14,875 nucleotides of DNA. Source: Pseudomonadota bacterium (lineage in GTDB: Bacteria; Pseudomonadota; Alphaproteobacteria; Rhizobiales; Tepidamorphaceae). Positions 6,895 to 13,422 of the stretch are shown piece by piece. The position numbers were made by a program, and so were the translations under genes. The stretch is from contig JAEYRQ010000446.1 in assembly GCA_023435545.1 (NCBI GenBank), positions 1-14,875 of the forward strand. Reading direction: 5' to 3'. The stretch's first letter is position 1. Every line of letters begins with the position of its first letter. The notes beneath the pieces are model-generated. The model was not told the origin of the DNA, did not search any database, and saw nothing but the letters and a program-made list of their open reading frames with translations.

Positions 6895-7775
6895 GCGCGC
6901 GGATCGCATTCCTCGGACTGGGGCTGATGGGCGCCCCGATGGCTCATCGGCTTGCCGAAGCGGGGACAGACCTGATCGTCTGGAACCGCAGCCGCGAGAA
7001 GACGATCCCCTTCCGCGGGACCGCCGGGATTGCCGAAACGCCGATGGCGGCCGCCCGGGGCGCGGATGCGGTGTTCCTCTGCCTCACCGATGCGGAGGCG
7101 GTGGAGACCGTGGTGCTGGGACCGGGAGGACTCGCCGAGGCCGGGCGCCTGAACCGGATCGTCGACTTCTCGTCCATTCCCCCGGACAGGACCCGGACGA
7201 TAGCCCCCCGCATCGCCGAGGCAACAGGGGCGGGCTGGGTGGACGCCCCGGTCTCCGGCGGCGTGCCCGGTGCCGAACAGGGAACCCTGGCGATCATGGC
7301 CGGCGGAACCGAGGAAGATATTGCCGCCGTCCGCCCTCTGGTCGCGCCGCTGTGCGCACGCTTCACCCATATGGGCCCAGTCGGCGCCGGCCAGGTGACC
7401 AAGCTCGCCAACCAGATCATCGCCGGTTGCACCATTGCCATCGTCGCCGAGGCGATCGCCTTTGCCGAGGCTGCCGGGATCGACGCCACGCGCCTGCCGG
7501 AAGCGCTCGCCGGCGGCTTCGCGGATTCGACTCCCTTCCGCTTGTTCGCGCCACGCATGGCGGCCCGCGACTACTCGAACCCGATCGGATCGTCCCGCCT
7601 GATGCTGAAGGACCTCGACGCCGTGCACGAGGCCGGCCGCAAGGTCGATGCCGTGCTTCCGATGTCCTCGGTCGCAGCCGAACTGTATCGATCGACGGCG
7701 CGGCTGGGGCTGGCCGACGAGAACATCGCCGCGCTAGTTGAGGTACTGGCCGGAAAGGGACACAAACCGGACTGA
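6891..7775 (+). CDS. NAD(P)-dependent beta-hydroxyacid dehydrogenase (HIBADH/GarR family)
   Basis: Dehydrogenase of the 3-hydroxyisobutyrate / tartronate-semialdehyde reductase family, 294 residues, typical length. The N-terminal Rossmann fold has GLGLMG at 9-14 and Asn/Arg after the second strand (WNRSREK, 31-37), which suggests NADP(H) is tolerated. The substrate loop [16 protein letters not shown] (118-133) and catalytic Lys171 with Asn174 (GQVTKLANQ) are intact, and the C-terminal LMLKDLD (238-244) is typical. The start overlaps the dehydratase stop (ATGA), so the two are translationally coupled. With a true IlvD the pair touches both ends of valine metabolism; with a sugar-acid dehydratase it would fit aldonate or glycerate chemistry. 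Sequence alone does not decide. A small inverted repeat (CCGAA 7794-7798 / TTCGG 7804-7808) follows the stop. Confidence 0.9.
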   Translation: MSARIAFLGLGLMGAPMAHRLAEAGTDLIVWNRSREKTIPFRGTAGIAETPMAAARGADAVFLCLTDAEAVETVVLGPGGLAEAGRLNRIVDFSSIPPDRTRTIAPRIAEATGAGWVDAPVSGGVPGAEQGTLAIMAGGTEEDIAAVRPLVAPLCARFTHMGPVGAGQVTKLANQIIAGCTIAIVAEAIAFAEAAGIDATRLPEALAGGFADSTPFRLFAPRMAARDYSNPIGSSRLMLKDLDAVHEAGRKVDAVLPMSSVAAELYRSTARLGLADENIAALVEVLAGKGHKPD

Positions 7776-7895
7776 AACATACCGGTCTCGCTACCGAAAT
7801 CTCTTCGGCCTAAGATGCGATGCGTTGTCCGGCTGTTCGACGCCGGTTTGGCCGACCGCCGCGACACCGCAGCCCAATGCAAGAGGTAATGTGAC

Positions 7896-8537
7896 ATGCG
7901 AAGTCCCATCGGCACACTGCTGGTTGCCGCGGGGCTGTTGGCGGGATTCTGGGCGTCAGCAGCCGCTGCGACGGTTGGCACGATCGTCCGGGTCCAGGGC
8001 CAGGTGGAGATCGTCCTTGAAGGGGCGGCAACACCCGCACTCGTGGGTCAGGCCGTCGACAGCGCGGCGAACATCCGCTCCGGCGCCGACGGAAAGGTGC
8101 TGGTCGAACTCCTCGACGGATCTACGGTCGCTCTCGCTGCCGACACCGTGGTGTCGATGGCGGAGCTGGAGCCGGATACGCCGGGCGGCATTCTCTCCGG
8201 GATCCTCGACCTGGTGTCCGGCGCCGTGCGGGTGATCGCCGCCCCCAGCGCCGAGAGCCGGCGTCTGGAGGTAAGGACGGGCATGGGTGTCGCCGCCGTG
8301 CGCTCGACGGAGTTCTTCGTCGAGACGTCGCCGGAGGGAATGGCCGTGTTCGTCTGGCGGGGCCGAGTCGAGGTCTCGCCGGCCACGGCCGGGATCTCGG
8401 TTGAGCTTGGCGAGGGCGAGGGCATCGACATCAAGCCGGCGCCCGGTGATCCGTCAGTGCTGATCATGCCGGACGAGCCGGTGAAGTGGGGAGCCGCCCG
8501 CATCGCTTCGGCCGAGGAGCGCACGCGGGTCGAATGA
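7896..8537 (+). CDS. Secreted FecR-domain protein
   Basis: Probable periplasmic protein of 213 residues. A signal peptide is clear: short basic start, hydrophobic helix at about 5-20, small-residue cleavage region ASAAAA ending near residue 25. The mature part is beta-rich and carries a FecR domain: VRVQGQVEIV (31-40), IRSGADGKVLVELLDGSTVALAADTVV (about 60-86), then LVSGAVRVIA and VRTGMGVAAVRSTEFFVE with the typical V.T..G...VRGTEF-like motif. It lacks the cytoplasmic anti-sigma part and transmembrane anchor of true FecR, so it is a stand-alone domain. AAGAGG at 7881-7886 supplies a ribosome site 9 nt before the ATG. Its stop lies 10 bp before the cyclase start; such FecR/CHASE2-cyclase pairs recur in proteobacteria, and a sensory or ligand-presenting role is inferred. 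Confidence 0.85.
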   Translation: MRSPIGTLLVAAGLLAGFWASAAAATVGTIVRVQGQVEIVLEGAATPALVGQAVDSAANIRSGADGKVLVELLDGSTVALAADTVVSMAELEPDTPGGILSGILDLVSGAVRVIAAPSAESRRLEVRTGMGVAAVRSTEFFVETSPEGMAVFVWRGRVEVSPATAGISVELGEGEGIDIKPAPGDPSVLIMPDEPVKWGAARIASAEERTRVE

Positions 8538-8547
8538 TGGCTCCGAC

Positions 8548-10464
8548 TTGACCGCGATCCGGACCGGCCTCGTTTCGGCCCTGCTCGCTGCGGCTGCAGC
8601 GGTTGCGGCGGTGCTGGCGACGGTTCCGGCCAATGCACCGCTGGCGCTTCTCGAGGAGGCCACACTCGATTTTCAGTTCCGCCTGCGCGGACCGCTGGCA
8701 CCGGCCGGGCCGATCGTGCTGATCGACATAGACGACGAGGCCGTGGAGACGATGGGCGGCTTCCCGCTCGACCGGTCCGCGCTCGCAGCCATCGTCCGCG
8801 CCGCCTCGGCCGCGGGAGCGCGCCTGATCGTCCCCGACGTCCTGCTGCCCGCCTCGCGCGTCGCCCGTCCCGAGGCCGACGACGCGCTTTCCGGCGCGAT
8901 TCGCGAGGCCGGCAACGTCCTGCTGCCGTTCGCCTTCCTCTACCAGGAGGGTGCGACGCCGCCACCGGAGCTTCCCCAGCCCATCGTTGCTTCCGCGATC
9001 GCGGTGGTCCGGCAGGGGCAAGGCGGACGCTCGGGCGCGCCGCATCCCTCAGGCGTGGTCCTGCCAGATGAACCCTTCCTGGACGCGGCCGGATACGGGC
9101 ATGTCAACGTGGTACGTTCGGAGACCGGAGGCGTGCGCTATGCCGACGTCGCCATACGGTTCGGCGACCAGTACTTCCCCTTTCTTTCCGCCGTTGTCGC
9201 AGCCCAATCCCTCGGCGCCGGACGCTCCGACGTGGTACTGACGGCCGGCGAATTCCTCATCATCGGCGACAGGCGGCTCTCCCTCGACCACTTCGACCGC
9301 CTCATCGTCAATCACTACGGCCCATCGGATACGTTTCCCCGCATAGCGGCGAAGGATCTGCTGGAAGGACTCGGCGGTGAGGACCTCCTGCGCGATCGCA
9401 TCGCCTATATCAGCGTCTCGGCGGCCGGCGTTGGCGACCAGTTCCGCAGCCCTTTCGCCGTCGCGCTGCCCGGCACCAACCTGCTCGCCACCGTCACCGA
9501 TAACATCCTGAGCGGCCGCGTGCTGCACCAGCCGGCCTGGTCGGTGCCCACGGCATTGGCGGCGGCCTTCCTTATCGCCTGGCTATCGGCCTGGCCCGTA
9601 TTGACGAACCGACTTCTCATCGGTCTGGGTATCGCGGTCGCCGGATTGGCCGGCTGGGTGGCGACCTCGCAGGTGCAGTTCGCCGACAACAGCGCCCTGC
9701 TGTCGATCGCGATCCCATTGCTGGCCGTCGTCCCGACTTTGGCGCTTGCCACTGCCTGGTCCGTGGTTTCGACGGGCCGCCGGCGCAGGCAGGAACTCTC
9801 CAGCGTTCGCGAGACCGCAGCGTTCGCGCCGGCACTGAGCGCGCTTGCCGCCGAACTCGAACGGATCGACGGACCGAAGACGGTCATCTGCACCGTCGTC
9901 TTCGCCGACCTGAAGGGCTTCACCCACGCCAGCCAGTCCGCCGCTCCCCAGGAGGTGCACGCGCTGATGGGCCGGACGATCGCGACCCTTGCCGAAGCCG
10001 CCGAGCGTCACGGCGGCATCCTCGTCAAATCGCTCGGCGACGGCGGCCTCCTCCTGTTCGGCGCGCAGACCGCAGACGTATCCGCCCCGGCAAAGGCACT
10101 CGATTTCGTACGGGAGACAGCGTCGGCCACGCGAGCGCAGGACGCCGCCGGCGAGACGCTCGACATTCGCATCGGCGCCCATTGCGGCCCGGTCTCCTTT
10201 GGTTTGGTTGACGCCGGCTCGCGGCGCGAAGTCGACGTCGCCGGCGATACCGTCAACGTCGCCAGCCGGCTGCAGGCGCTGACCCGCAAGCACGATACGG
10301 CAGCGATCGTCTCCGACCAGCTTGTTGAGGCGGGGATCGCCGCTGGCGGCGAGCGCGCCCGGGAGGGGTTTCGCAAGGCCCCCCGCACCAGGCTGCGCGG
10401 CCGCGACCGCTCGATCGGGATCTGGCTGTGGCAGAACGGGGTCACCGGCTCCGACAGGCCCTGA
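8548..10464 (+). CDS. CHASE2-domain class III adenylate cyclase
   Basis: Membrane receptor cyclase, 638 residues, converting ATP to cAMP. Order: N-terminal helix (7-27), predicted periplasmic CHASE2 sensor (about 30-330; DFQFRLRGPL, IVLIDIDDEAVETMGGFPLDR and AYISVSAAGVGDQF are typical), three helices (about 333-349, 356-372, 384-405), a short linker and a cytoplasmic cyclase domain (about 445-600). All six key catalytic positions are present: metal-binding Asp454 (FADLKGFT) and Asp498 (SLGDG), adenine-selecting Lys494 and Asp563 (VDVAGD), and transition-state Asn570 and Arg574 (NVASRL). The Lys/Asp pair predicts ATP rather than GTP. The start is TTG at 8548: it is the first possible start in the frame and is needed to keep the first helix. 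No strong ribosome site is visible, so coupling to the FecR gene 10 bp upstream is likely. Confidence 0.92.
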   Translation: MTAIRTGLVSALLAAAAAVAAVLATVPANAPLALLEEATLDFQFRLRGPLAPAGPIVLIDIDDEAVETMGGFPLDRSALAAIVRAASAAGARLIVPDVLLPASRVARPEADDALSGAIREAGNVLLPFAFLYQEGATPPPELPQPIVASAIAVVRQGQGGRSGAPHPSGVVLPDEPFLDAAGYGHVNVVRSETGGVRYADVAIRFGDQYFPFLSAVVAAQSLGAGRSDVVLTAGEFLIIGDRRLSLDHFDRLIVNHYGPSDTFPRIAAKDLLEGLGGEDLLRDRIAYISVSAAGVGDQFRSPFAVALPGTNLLATVTDNILSGRVLHQPAWSVPTALAAAFLIAWLSAWPVLTNRLLIGLGIAVAGLAGWVATSQVQFADNSALLSIAIPLLAVVPTLALATAWSVVSTGRRRRQELSSVRETAAFAPALSALAAELERIDGPKTVICTVVFADLKGFTHASQSAAPQEVHALMGRTIATLAEAAERHGGILVKSLGDGGLLLFGAQTADVSAPAKALDFVRETASATRAQDAAGETLDIRIGAHCGPVSFGLVDAGSRREVDVAGDTVNVASRLQALTRKHDTAAIVSDQLVEAGIAAGGERAREGFRKAPRTRLRGRDRSIGIWLWQNGVTGSDRP

Positions 10465-10469
10465 CCTGC

Positions 10470-10497
10470 CGGGCGTGGCTTCGGCCGCCGCCGCCCG
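10470..10497 (+). terminator. G+C-rich hairpin with TTCG tetraloop after the cyclase gene
   Basis: CGGGC (10470-10474) pairs with GCCCG (10493-10497), and inside it GTGGC (10475-10479) pairs with GCCGC (10484-10488, one G-T wobble) around a TTCG tetraloop; a 4-nt bulge lies on the right. The structure starts 6 bp past the cyclase stop. No T tract follows, so it is either a U-less terminator or a 3' stabilising hairpin. Confidence 0.45.
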
Positions 10498-10611
10498 ATA
10501 GCCGCCAGCGCGACATCGACCCAGACTGCTCGGCATCCTCCCACCGGTCCCGGACCGGCCAGGCCGAAACCTCCTTGTTCGCGAAAGTTACTCAATGTTC
10601 ACAGAAACGAC

Positions 10612-10641
10612 TGGACAGTATGCCCCGTGACTGCCTATAAA
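10612..10641 (+). promoter_or_regulatory. Sigma70-type promoter of the tetR-led operon
   Basis: TGGACA (10612-10617, 5/6 to TTGACA) and TATAAA (10636-10641, 5/6 to TATAAT) are separated by 18 bp. Transcription would start near 10648, leaving a leader of about 63 nt before the TetR ATG. This is the best promoter match in the window and stands out from the surrounding G+C-rich DNA. Confidence 0.55.
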
Positions 10642-10647
10642 GTTGAC

Positions 10648-10661
10648 AACGGTCCGCCGTT
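10648..10661. promoter_or_regulatory. Operator-like palindrome at the predicted transcription start of tetR
   Basis: AACGGTCCGCCGTT has perfect 5-bp arms (AACGG / CCGTT) around TCCG. It begins 6 bp past the predicted -10 box, where bound repressor would block initiation. TetR proteins commonly bind such dyads in their own promoters, so autoregulation by the gene just downstream is the simplest reading. The arms are shorter than in many TetR operators, so the full site may extend further. Confidence 0.4.
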
Positions 10662-10710
10662 CACCGCCTTCGGGTGGCTGGATGCGAGATGGAACCGACG
10701 AGGGGTAGGA

Positions 10711-11385
10711 ATGTCACGCTGGGCGAACGCCGTTCCCGATCGCGAGCAGCAGCTCGAGATAAAGCGCAAGGCGATCATTCGCGAGGCCGCCAAGGTCTTC
10801 AATCGCCGCGGCAGTCACGGCACCACGCTCGATGACGTTGCCGAGCGGTTGGGCGTCACCAAGACCGCCCTTTACCGCTACGTCCGCAACAAGAACGATC
10901 TGCTCTACGCCTGCCATGAGGAGGCGATGGAGATCGCCCGCGAGTGCATGGACCGCGGCGAGGCTGAGGGCCGGACTGGGCTGGAGAAGATCCAGATCGG
11001 CATGAAGGGCTATCTGCGAGAGATGATCGGCGCGATGGGCGTGCCGGTGCTGATCCTCGAGGAGAACGCGCTCACCGGCGAGGACGCCAAGCAGATCATC
11101 GCGCTGCGCGATGCTTTCGAGAAGCGCATGCGCCGGCTCGTCGAGGAAGGCATCCGCGACGGCAGCATCCTGCCGGTCAATCCGAAGCTCGCGATGTTCA
11201 TGCTGCTCGGCGCCGTTCACTGGGTCACCAAGTGGTACCATCCCGACGGCCCCTGGACCGCCGACGACGTGGCCGACGCCCTCATCGAAATGGCGACGCG
11301 CGGCCTTGCCGCCGAGCCCGCCGCCGCCCTCAGCGGCGCAGTTCACAACACCACGGTGCCGTTCGAGCACCCGAAAGAAGCATAA
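10711..11385 (+). CDS. TetR/AcrR-family transcriptional regulator
   Basis: Repressor of 224 residues. The N-terminal helix-turn-helix is clear at about 21-66: IIREAAKVFNRRGSHGTTLDDVAERLGVTKTALYRYVRNKNDLL region, with the recognition helix at VTKTALYRYV. The remainder (about 70-205) is an all-helical ligand domain; WVTKWYHPDGPWTADDVADAL (about 170-190) is the C-terminal pattern often seen in TetR proteins that control fatty-acid or CoA-ester genes. The ATG at 10711 is chosen because AGGGG precedes it by 5 nt and the HTH begins at the normal distance; an in-frame GTG at 10627 lies inside the predicted promoter. It is 13 bp upstream of the acyl-CoA dehydrogenase, so the ligand is probably an acyl-CoA made by this operon. 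That last point is inference. Confidence 0.93.
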   Translation: MSRWANAVPDREQQLEIKRKAIIREAAKVFNRRGSHGTTLDDVAERLGVTKTALYRYVRNKNDLLYACHEEAMEIARECMDRGEAEGRTGLEKIQIGMKGYLREMIGAMGVPVLILEENALTGEDAKQIIALRDAFEKRMRRLVEEGIRDGSILPVNPKLAMFMLLGAVHWVTKWYHPDGPWTADDVADALIEMATRGLAAEPAAALSGAVHNTTVPFEHPKEA

Positions 11386-11398
11386 CCGGAGGACGTTC

Positions 11399-12562
11399 AT
11401 GGACTTCGATCTGACCCCGGACCAGAAGGCGCTGCAGGCCAATGTGCGCGACTTCGCCCAGAGCGAGATCGCGCCGAGGGCCGAGCAACTCGACCGGGAC
11501 GGCGTGTTTCCGACCGACCTGTTCCAGCGCCTCGGCGAACTGGGGGTGATGTCGATCCCGTTCCCCGAGGAACTGGGCGGCATGGGTCTCGGCGTCTTCG
11601 ATGCCGTGCTCGCCATCGAGGAGATCGCCCGCGCCGACCAGTCGCTCGCCGTCTCCGCGATGGTGTCGATGGCCACGGGGCTGACGGTCGCCCGCTTCGG
11701 CACCGAGGCACAGAAGCGCCAGTGGCTGCCCGATATCGTCTCGGGGAGGAAGATCTGCTCGATCGCCGGCACCGAGCCGGACGCGGGAAGCTGGACCGCC
11801 GGCTTCAAGACCCGCGCCACCGAGGTCGCCGACGGCAGGTGGACGATCTCCGGCGAGAAGGCCTACATCACCAATCCCGGCACCGACATCTCGTCCTTCA
11901 CCATCGTACTCTGCGTCTCGAGCCCGAAGGAGGAGGAGCGCAAGCAGTACACGCTGTTCCTGATTCCCAACGACGCGCCCGGCTACACGCGCGGCGAGAA
12001 GTACCGGAAGATGGGCTGGAAGTCCTCCGACACCCGCCCACTGTTCCTCGACAATGTGCGCCTCACTGACGAGGACATCGTCGGCCAGAAGCATGGCGGG
12101 CGATGGGTGCTGCACAAGGGCTACCAGGCCGCGAGGCTGTTCCTGTCGGCCTGCTCGCTCGGCCTCGCCCAGGCCAGCCTCGACCACTCGATTGCATATG
12201 CAAAGGAACGCCAGGCCTTCGGTGGCAGCATCGGCAGGCTGCAGCTCGTCCAGGAGATGATCGCCAAGATGGCGCTGAAGACCGACAGCGCCCGGCTCGT
12301 CACCTACCGCGCCGCCTGGGAGGTGGATCAGGGCCGCGAGAACCTGATGGCGCTGTCGATGGCAAAGCTCCATGCCACCGAGACCGGCTCCGAGGTGGCC
12401 AACATGGCGATCCAGGTGCACGGCGGCTGGGGCTTCATGGATGACTGCCCGGTTTCGAGATATCTGCGCGACAACCGCATCTGCACGATCGGCGACGGCA
12501 GTTCGCAGATCCAGACGCTGCTGATCGCGCGCGAATGCGGACTGGACGTGGCGTTCCAGTAG
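11399..12562 (+). CDS. Acyl-CoA dehydrogenase
   Basis: FAD enzyme that introduces an alpha-beta double bond into an acyl-CoA, 387 residues, typical length. N-terminal helical domain about 1-115, beta domain 118-230, C-terminal helical domain 235-387. The flavin-binding signature reads AGTEPDAGSW (123-132), with Trp where Asp is usual. YAKERQAFGGSIGRLQLVQ (267-285) and QVHGGWGF (339-346) are standard. At the catalytic-base site the usual EGT is IGDGSSQIQ, placing Asp366 where Glu is expected. The alternative Glu position used by isovaleryl-CoA and long-chain enzymes is Ala245 (QAARL). It is thus either an Asp-using subgroup or an unusual enzyme. A strong CGGAGGA site (11387-11393) precedes the ATG. 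It is second in the tetR operon, before the ABC ATPase and CoA ligase, fitting oxidation of an imported, activated acid. Confidence 0.92.
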   Translation: MDFDLTPDQKALQANVRDFAQSEIAPRAEQLDRDGVFPTDLFQRLGELGVMSIPFPEELGGMGLGVFDAVLAIEEIARADQSLAVSAMVSMATGLTVARFGTEAQKRQWLPDIVSGRKICSIAGTEPDAGSWTAGFKTRATEVADGRWTISGEKAYITNPGTDISSFTIVLCVSSPKEEERKQYTLFLIPNDAPGYTRGEKYRKMGWKSSDTRPLFLDNVRLTDEDIVGQKHGGRWVLHKGYQAARLFLSACSLGLAQASLDHSIAYAKERQAFGGSIGRLQLVQEMIAKMALKTDSARLVTYRAAWEVDQGRENLMALSMAKLHATETGSEVANMAIQVHGGWGFMDDCPVSRYLRDNRICTIGDGSSQIQTLLIARECGLDVAFQ

Positions 12563-12588
12563 CCGGCCGAAACAACGAAACGATTGGA

Positions 12589-12627
12589 CGGCGCGCCATT
12601 GCAGCGCGCCGCACGGGGGGAAGTGCG
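12589..12627 (+). promoter_or_regulatory. Two adjoining hairpins at the ABC ATPase ribosome site
   Basis: CGGCGCGC (12589-12596) and GCGCGCCG (12604-12611) form a perfect 8-bp stem with a 7-nt loop. CGCAC (12610-12614) and GTGCG (12623-12627) form a second, 5-bp stem whose 8-nt loop is GGGGGGAA, the apparent Shine-Dalgarno sequence of the next gene. The stems share bases 12610-12611, so both cannot be complete at once. The arrangement lies between the dehydrogenase stop and the ATPase ATG and could set relative expression; it has no T tract. Confidence 0.4.
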
Positions 12628-12630
12628 CCC

Positions 12631-13422
12631 ATGCGAACAGGCAGCGAGCCTGCGGCGGCGGTCTTGGAGGCGGATGCGCTCTGCCTGCGCTTCGGCGCGG
12701 TGGAGGCGCTGAAATCCGTCTCACTCTCCGTCGCCCCGCGCCAAATCCACGCGGTGATCGGCCCCAACGGGGCCGGCAAGTCGAGCCTGCTCAACTGCCT
12801 GTCGGGCTTCTACCGCCCGCAGTCCGGCGCGGTGCGCTACTGCGGTGACGACATTTCCTCCCTCGTCCCGCACAAGCGCGCCGCGCTGGGCATCTCGCGC
12901 ACCTTCCAGGGCATCCAGACCTATCCCTCGATGACGGCCAGGGAGAACATCCTCACCGGCTACGACGTGCGGATGAGGACCGGGCTGTTCTCCGCCCTCC
13001 TCTACTGGGGCCGGGTCCGCGCCGAGGAGGAGGCCTTCGCGGCCAAGGCCGAGCACATCATCGAGTTCCTGGAACTTGAGGAGCAGCGCCACGCCCTCGT
13101 CGGCGACATGTCCTACGGCATGCGCAAGCGCGTCGACCTCGGCCGGGCGCTGGCGCTCGATCCGAAGATCCTGATCATGGACGAGCCGATGGCCGGCATG
13201 AGCGCCGAGGAGAAGGGCGACCTCGCCCGCTTCATCCTCGACATCCGCGACGGCCTCGACATCCCGGTGGTCCTCGTCGAACACGACATGGAAGTCGTGA
13301 TGGACATCTCCGACCGGATCACCGTGATCGACTTCGGCCAGGTGATCGCCTGCGGCACGCCGGCCGAGATCCGCGCGAACGAGCGCGTCATCGCCGCCTA
13401 TCTCGGCGGAGGCCCGGCATGA
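12631..13422 (+). CDS. LivG-type ABC transporter ATP-binding protein
   Basis: ATPase of a branched-chain-amino-acid-type (HAAT family) importer, 263 residues. Walker A GPNGAGKS (44-51), Q-loop Gln93 (TFQGIQ), signature MSYGMRKR (160-167), Walker B ILIMDE (180-185) with MAGM and H-loop His218 (VEHDM). The C-terminal ITVIDFGQVIACGTPAEI and VIAAYLGG tail is the LivG hallmark. The signature lacks the Gln of LSGGQ, having Met then Arg; LivG proteins often vary here. The ATG at 12631 follows GGGGGGAA; a longer reading from 12535 would overlap the dehydrogenase and add residues with no domain match. The stop overlaps the CoA ligase start by 4 bp. LivF, LivH, LivM and a binding protein are not in the window and are expected to the right. 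In such clusters the cargo is often a carboxylic acid, not an amino acid. Confidence 0.93.
   Translation: MRTGSEPAAAVLEADALCLRFGAVEALKSVSLSVAPRQIHAVIGPNGAGKSSLLNCLSGFYRPQSGAVRYCGDDISSLVPHKRAALGISRTFQGIQTYPSMTARENILTGYDVRMRTGLFSALLYWGRVRAEEEAFAAKAEHIIEFLELEEQRHALVGDMSYGMRKRVDLGRALALDPKILIMDEPMAGMSAEEKGDLARFILDIRDGLDIPVVLVEHDMEVVMDISDRITVIDFGQVIACGTPAEIRANERVIAAYLGGGPA

Noticed and set aside
6624..7628. Minus-strand open frame of 334 codons opposite the dehydratase and dehydrogenase genes
   Set aside because: It spans a coupled gene junction on the other strand and shows no recognisable motifs.
7794..7808. Possible terminator after the HIBADH-type gene
   Set aside because: The stem is only 5 bp (CCGAA/TTCGG) with a 5-nt loop and no T tract, too weak to call.
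10627..10710. Upstream GTG start that would lengthen the TetR protein by 28 residues
   Set aside because: It lies inside the predicted promoter, lacks a ribosome site, and the added residues precede a normal TetR N-terminus that begins at the ATG with AGGGG before it.
10714..11820. Minus-strand open frame of 368 codons across tetR and the start of the dehydrogenase gene
   Set aside because: It runs across two recognised plus-strand genes and their ribosome site and shows no protein family pattern.
12535..12630. Earlier start for the ABC ATPase overlapping the acyl-CoA dehydrogenase end
   Set aside because: The extra 32 residues match no ATPase feature, while the ATG at 12631 has GGGGGGAA upstream and gives the usual LivG length.
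11330..12724. Minus-strand open frame of 464 codons across the acyl-CoA dehydrogenase gene
   Set aside because: It is a mirror frame of a well-supported gene, with composition typical of antisense translation in G+C-rich DNA.
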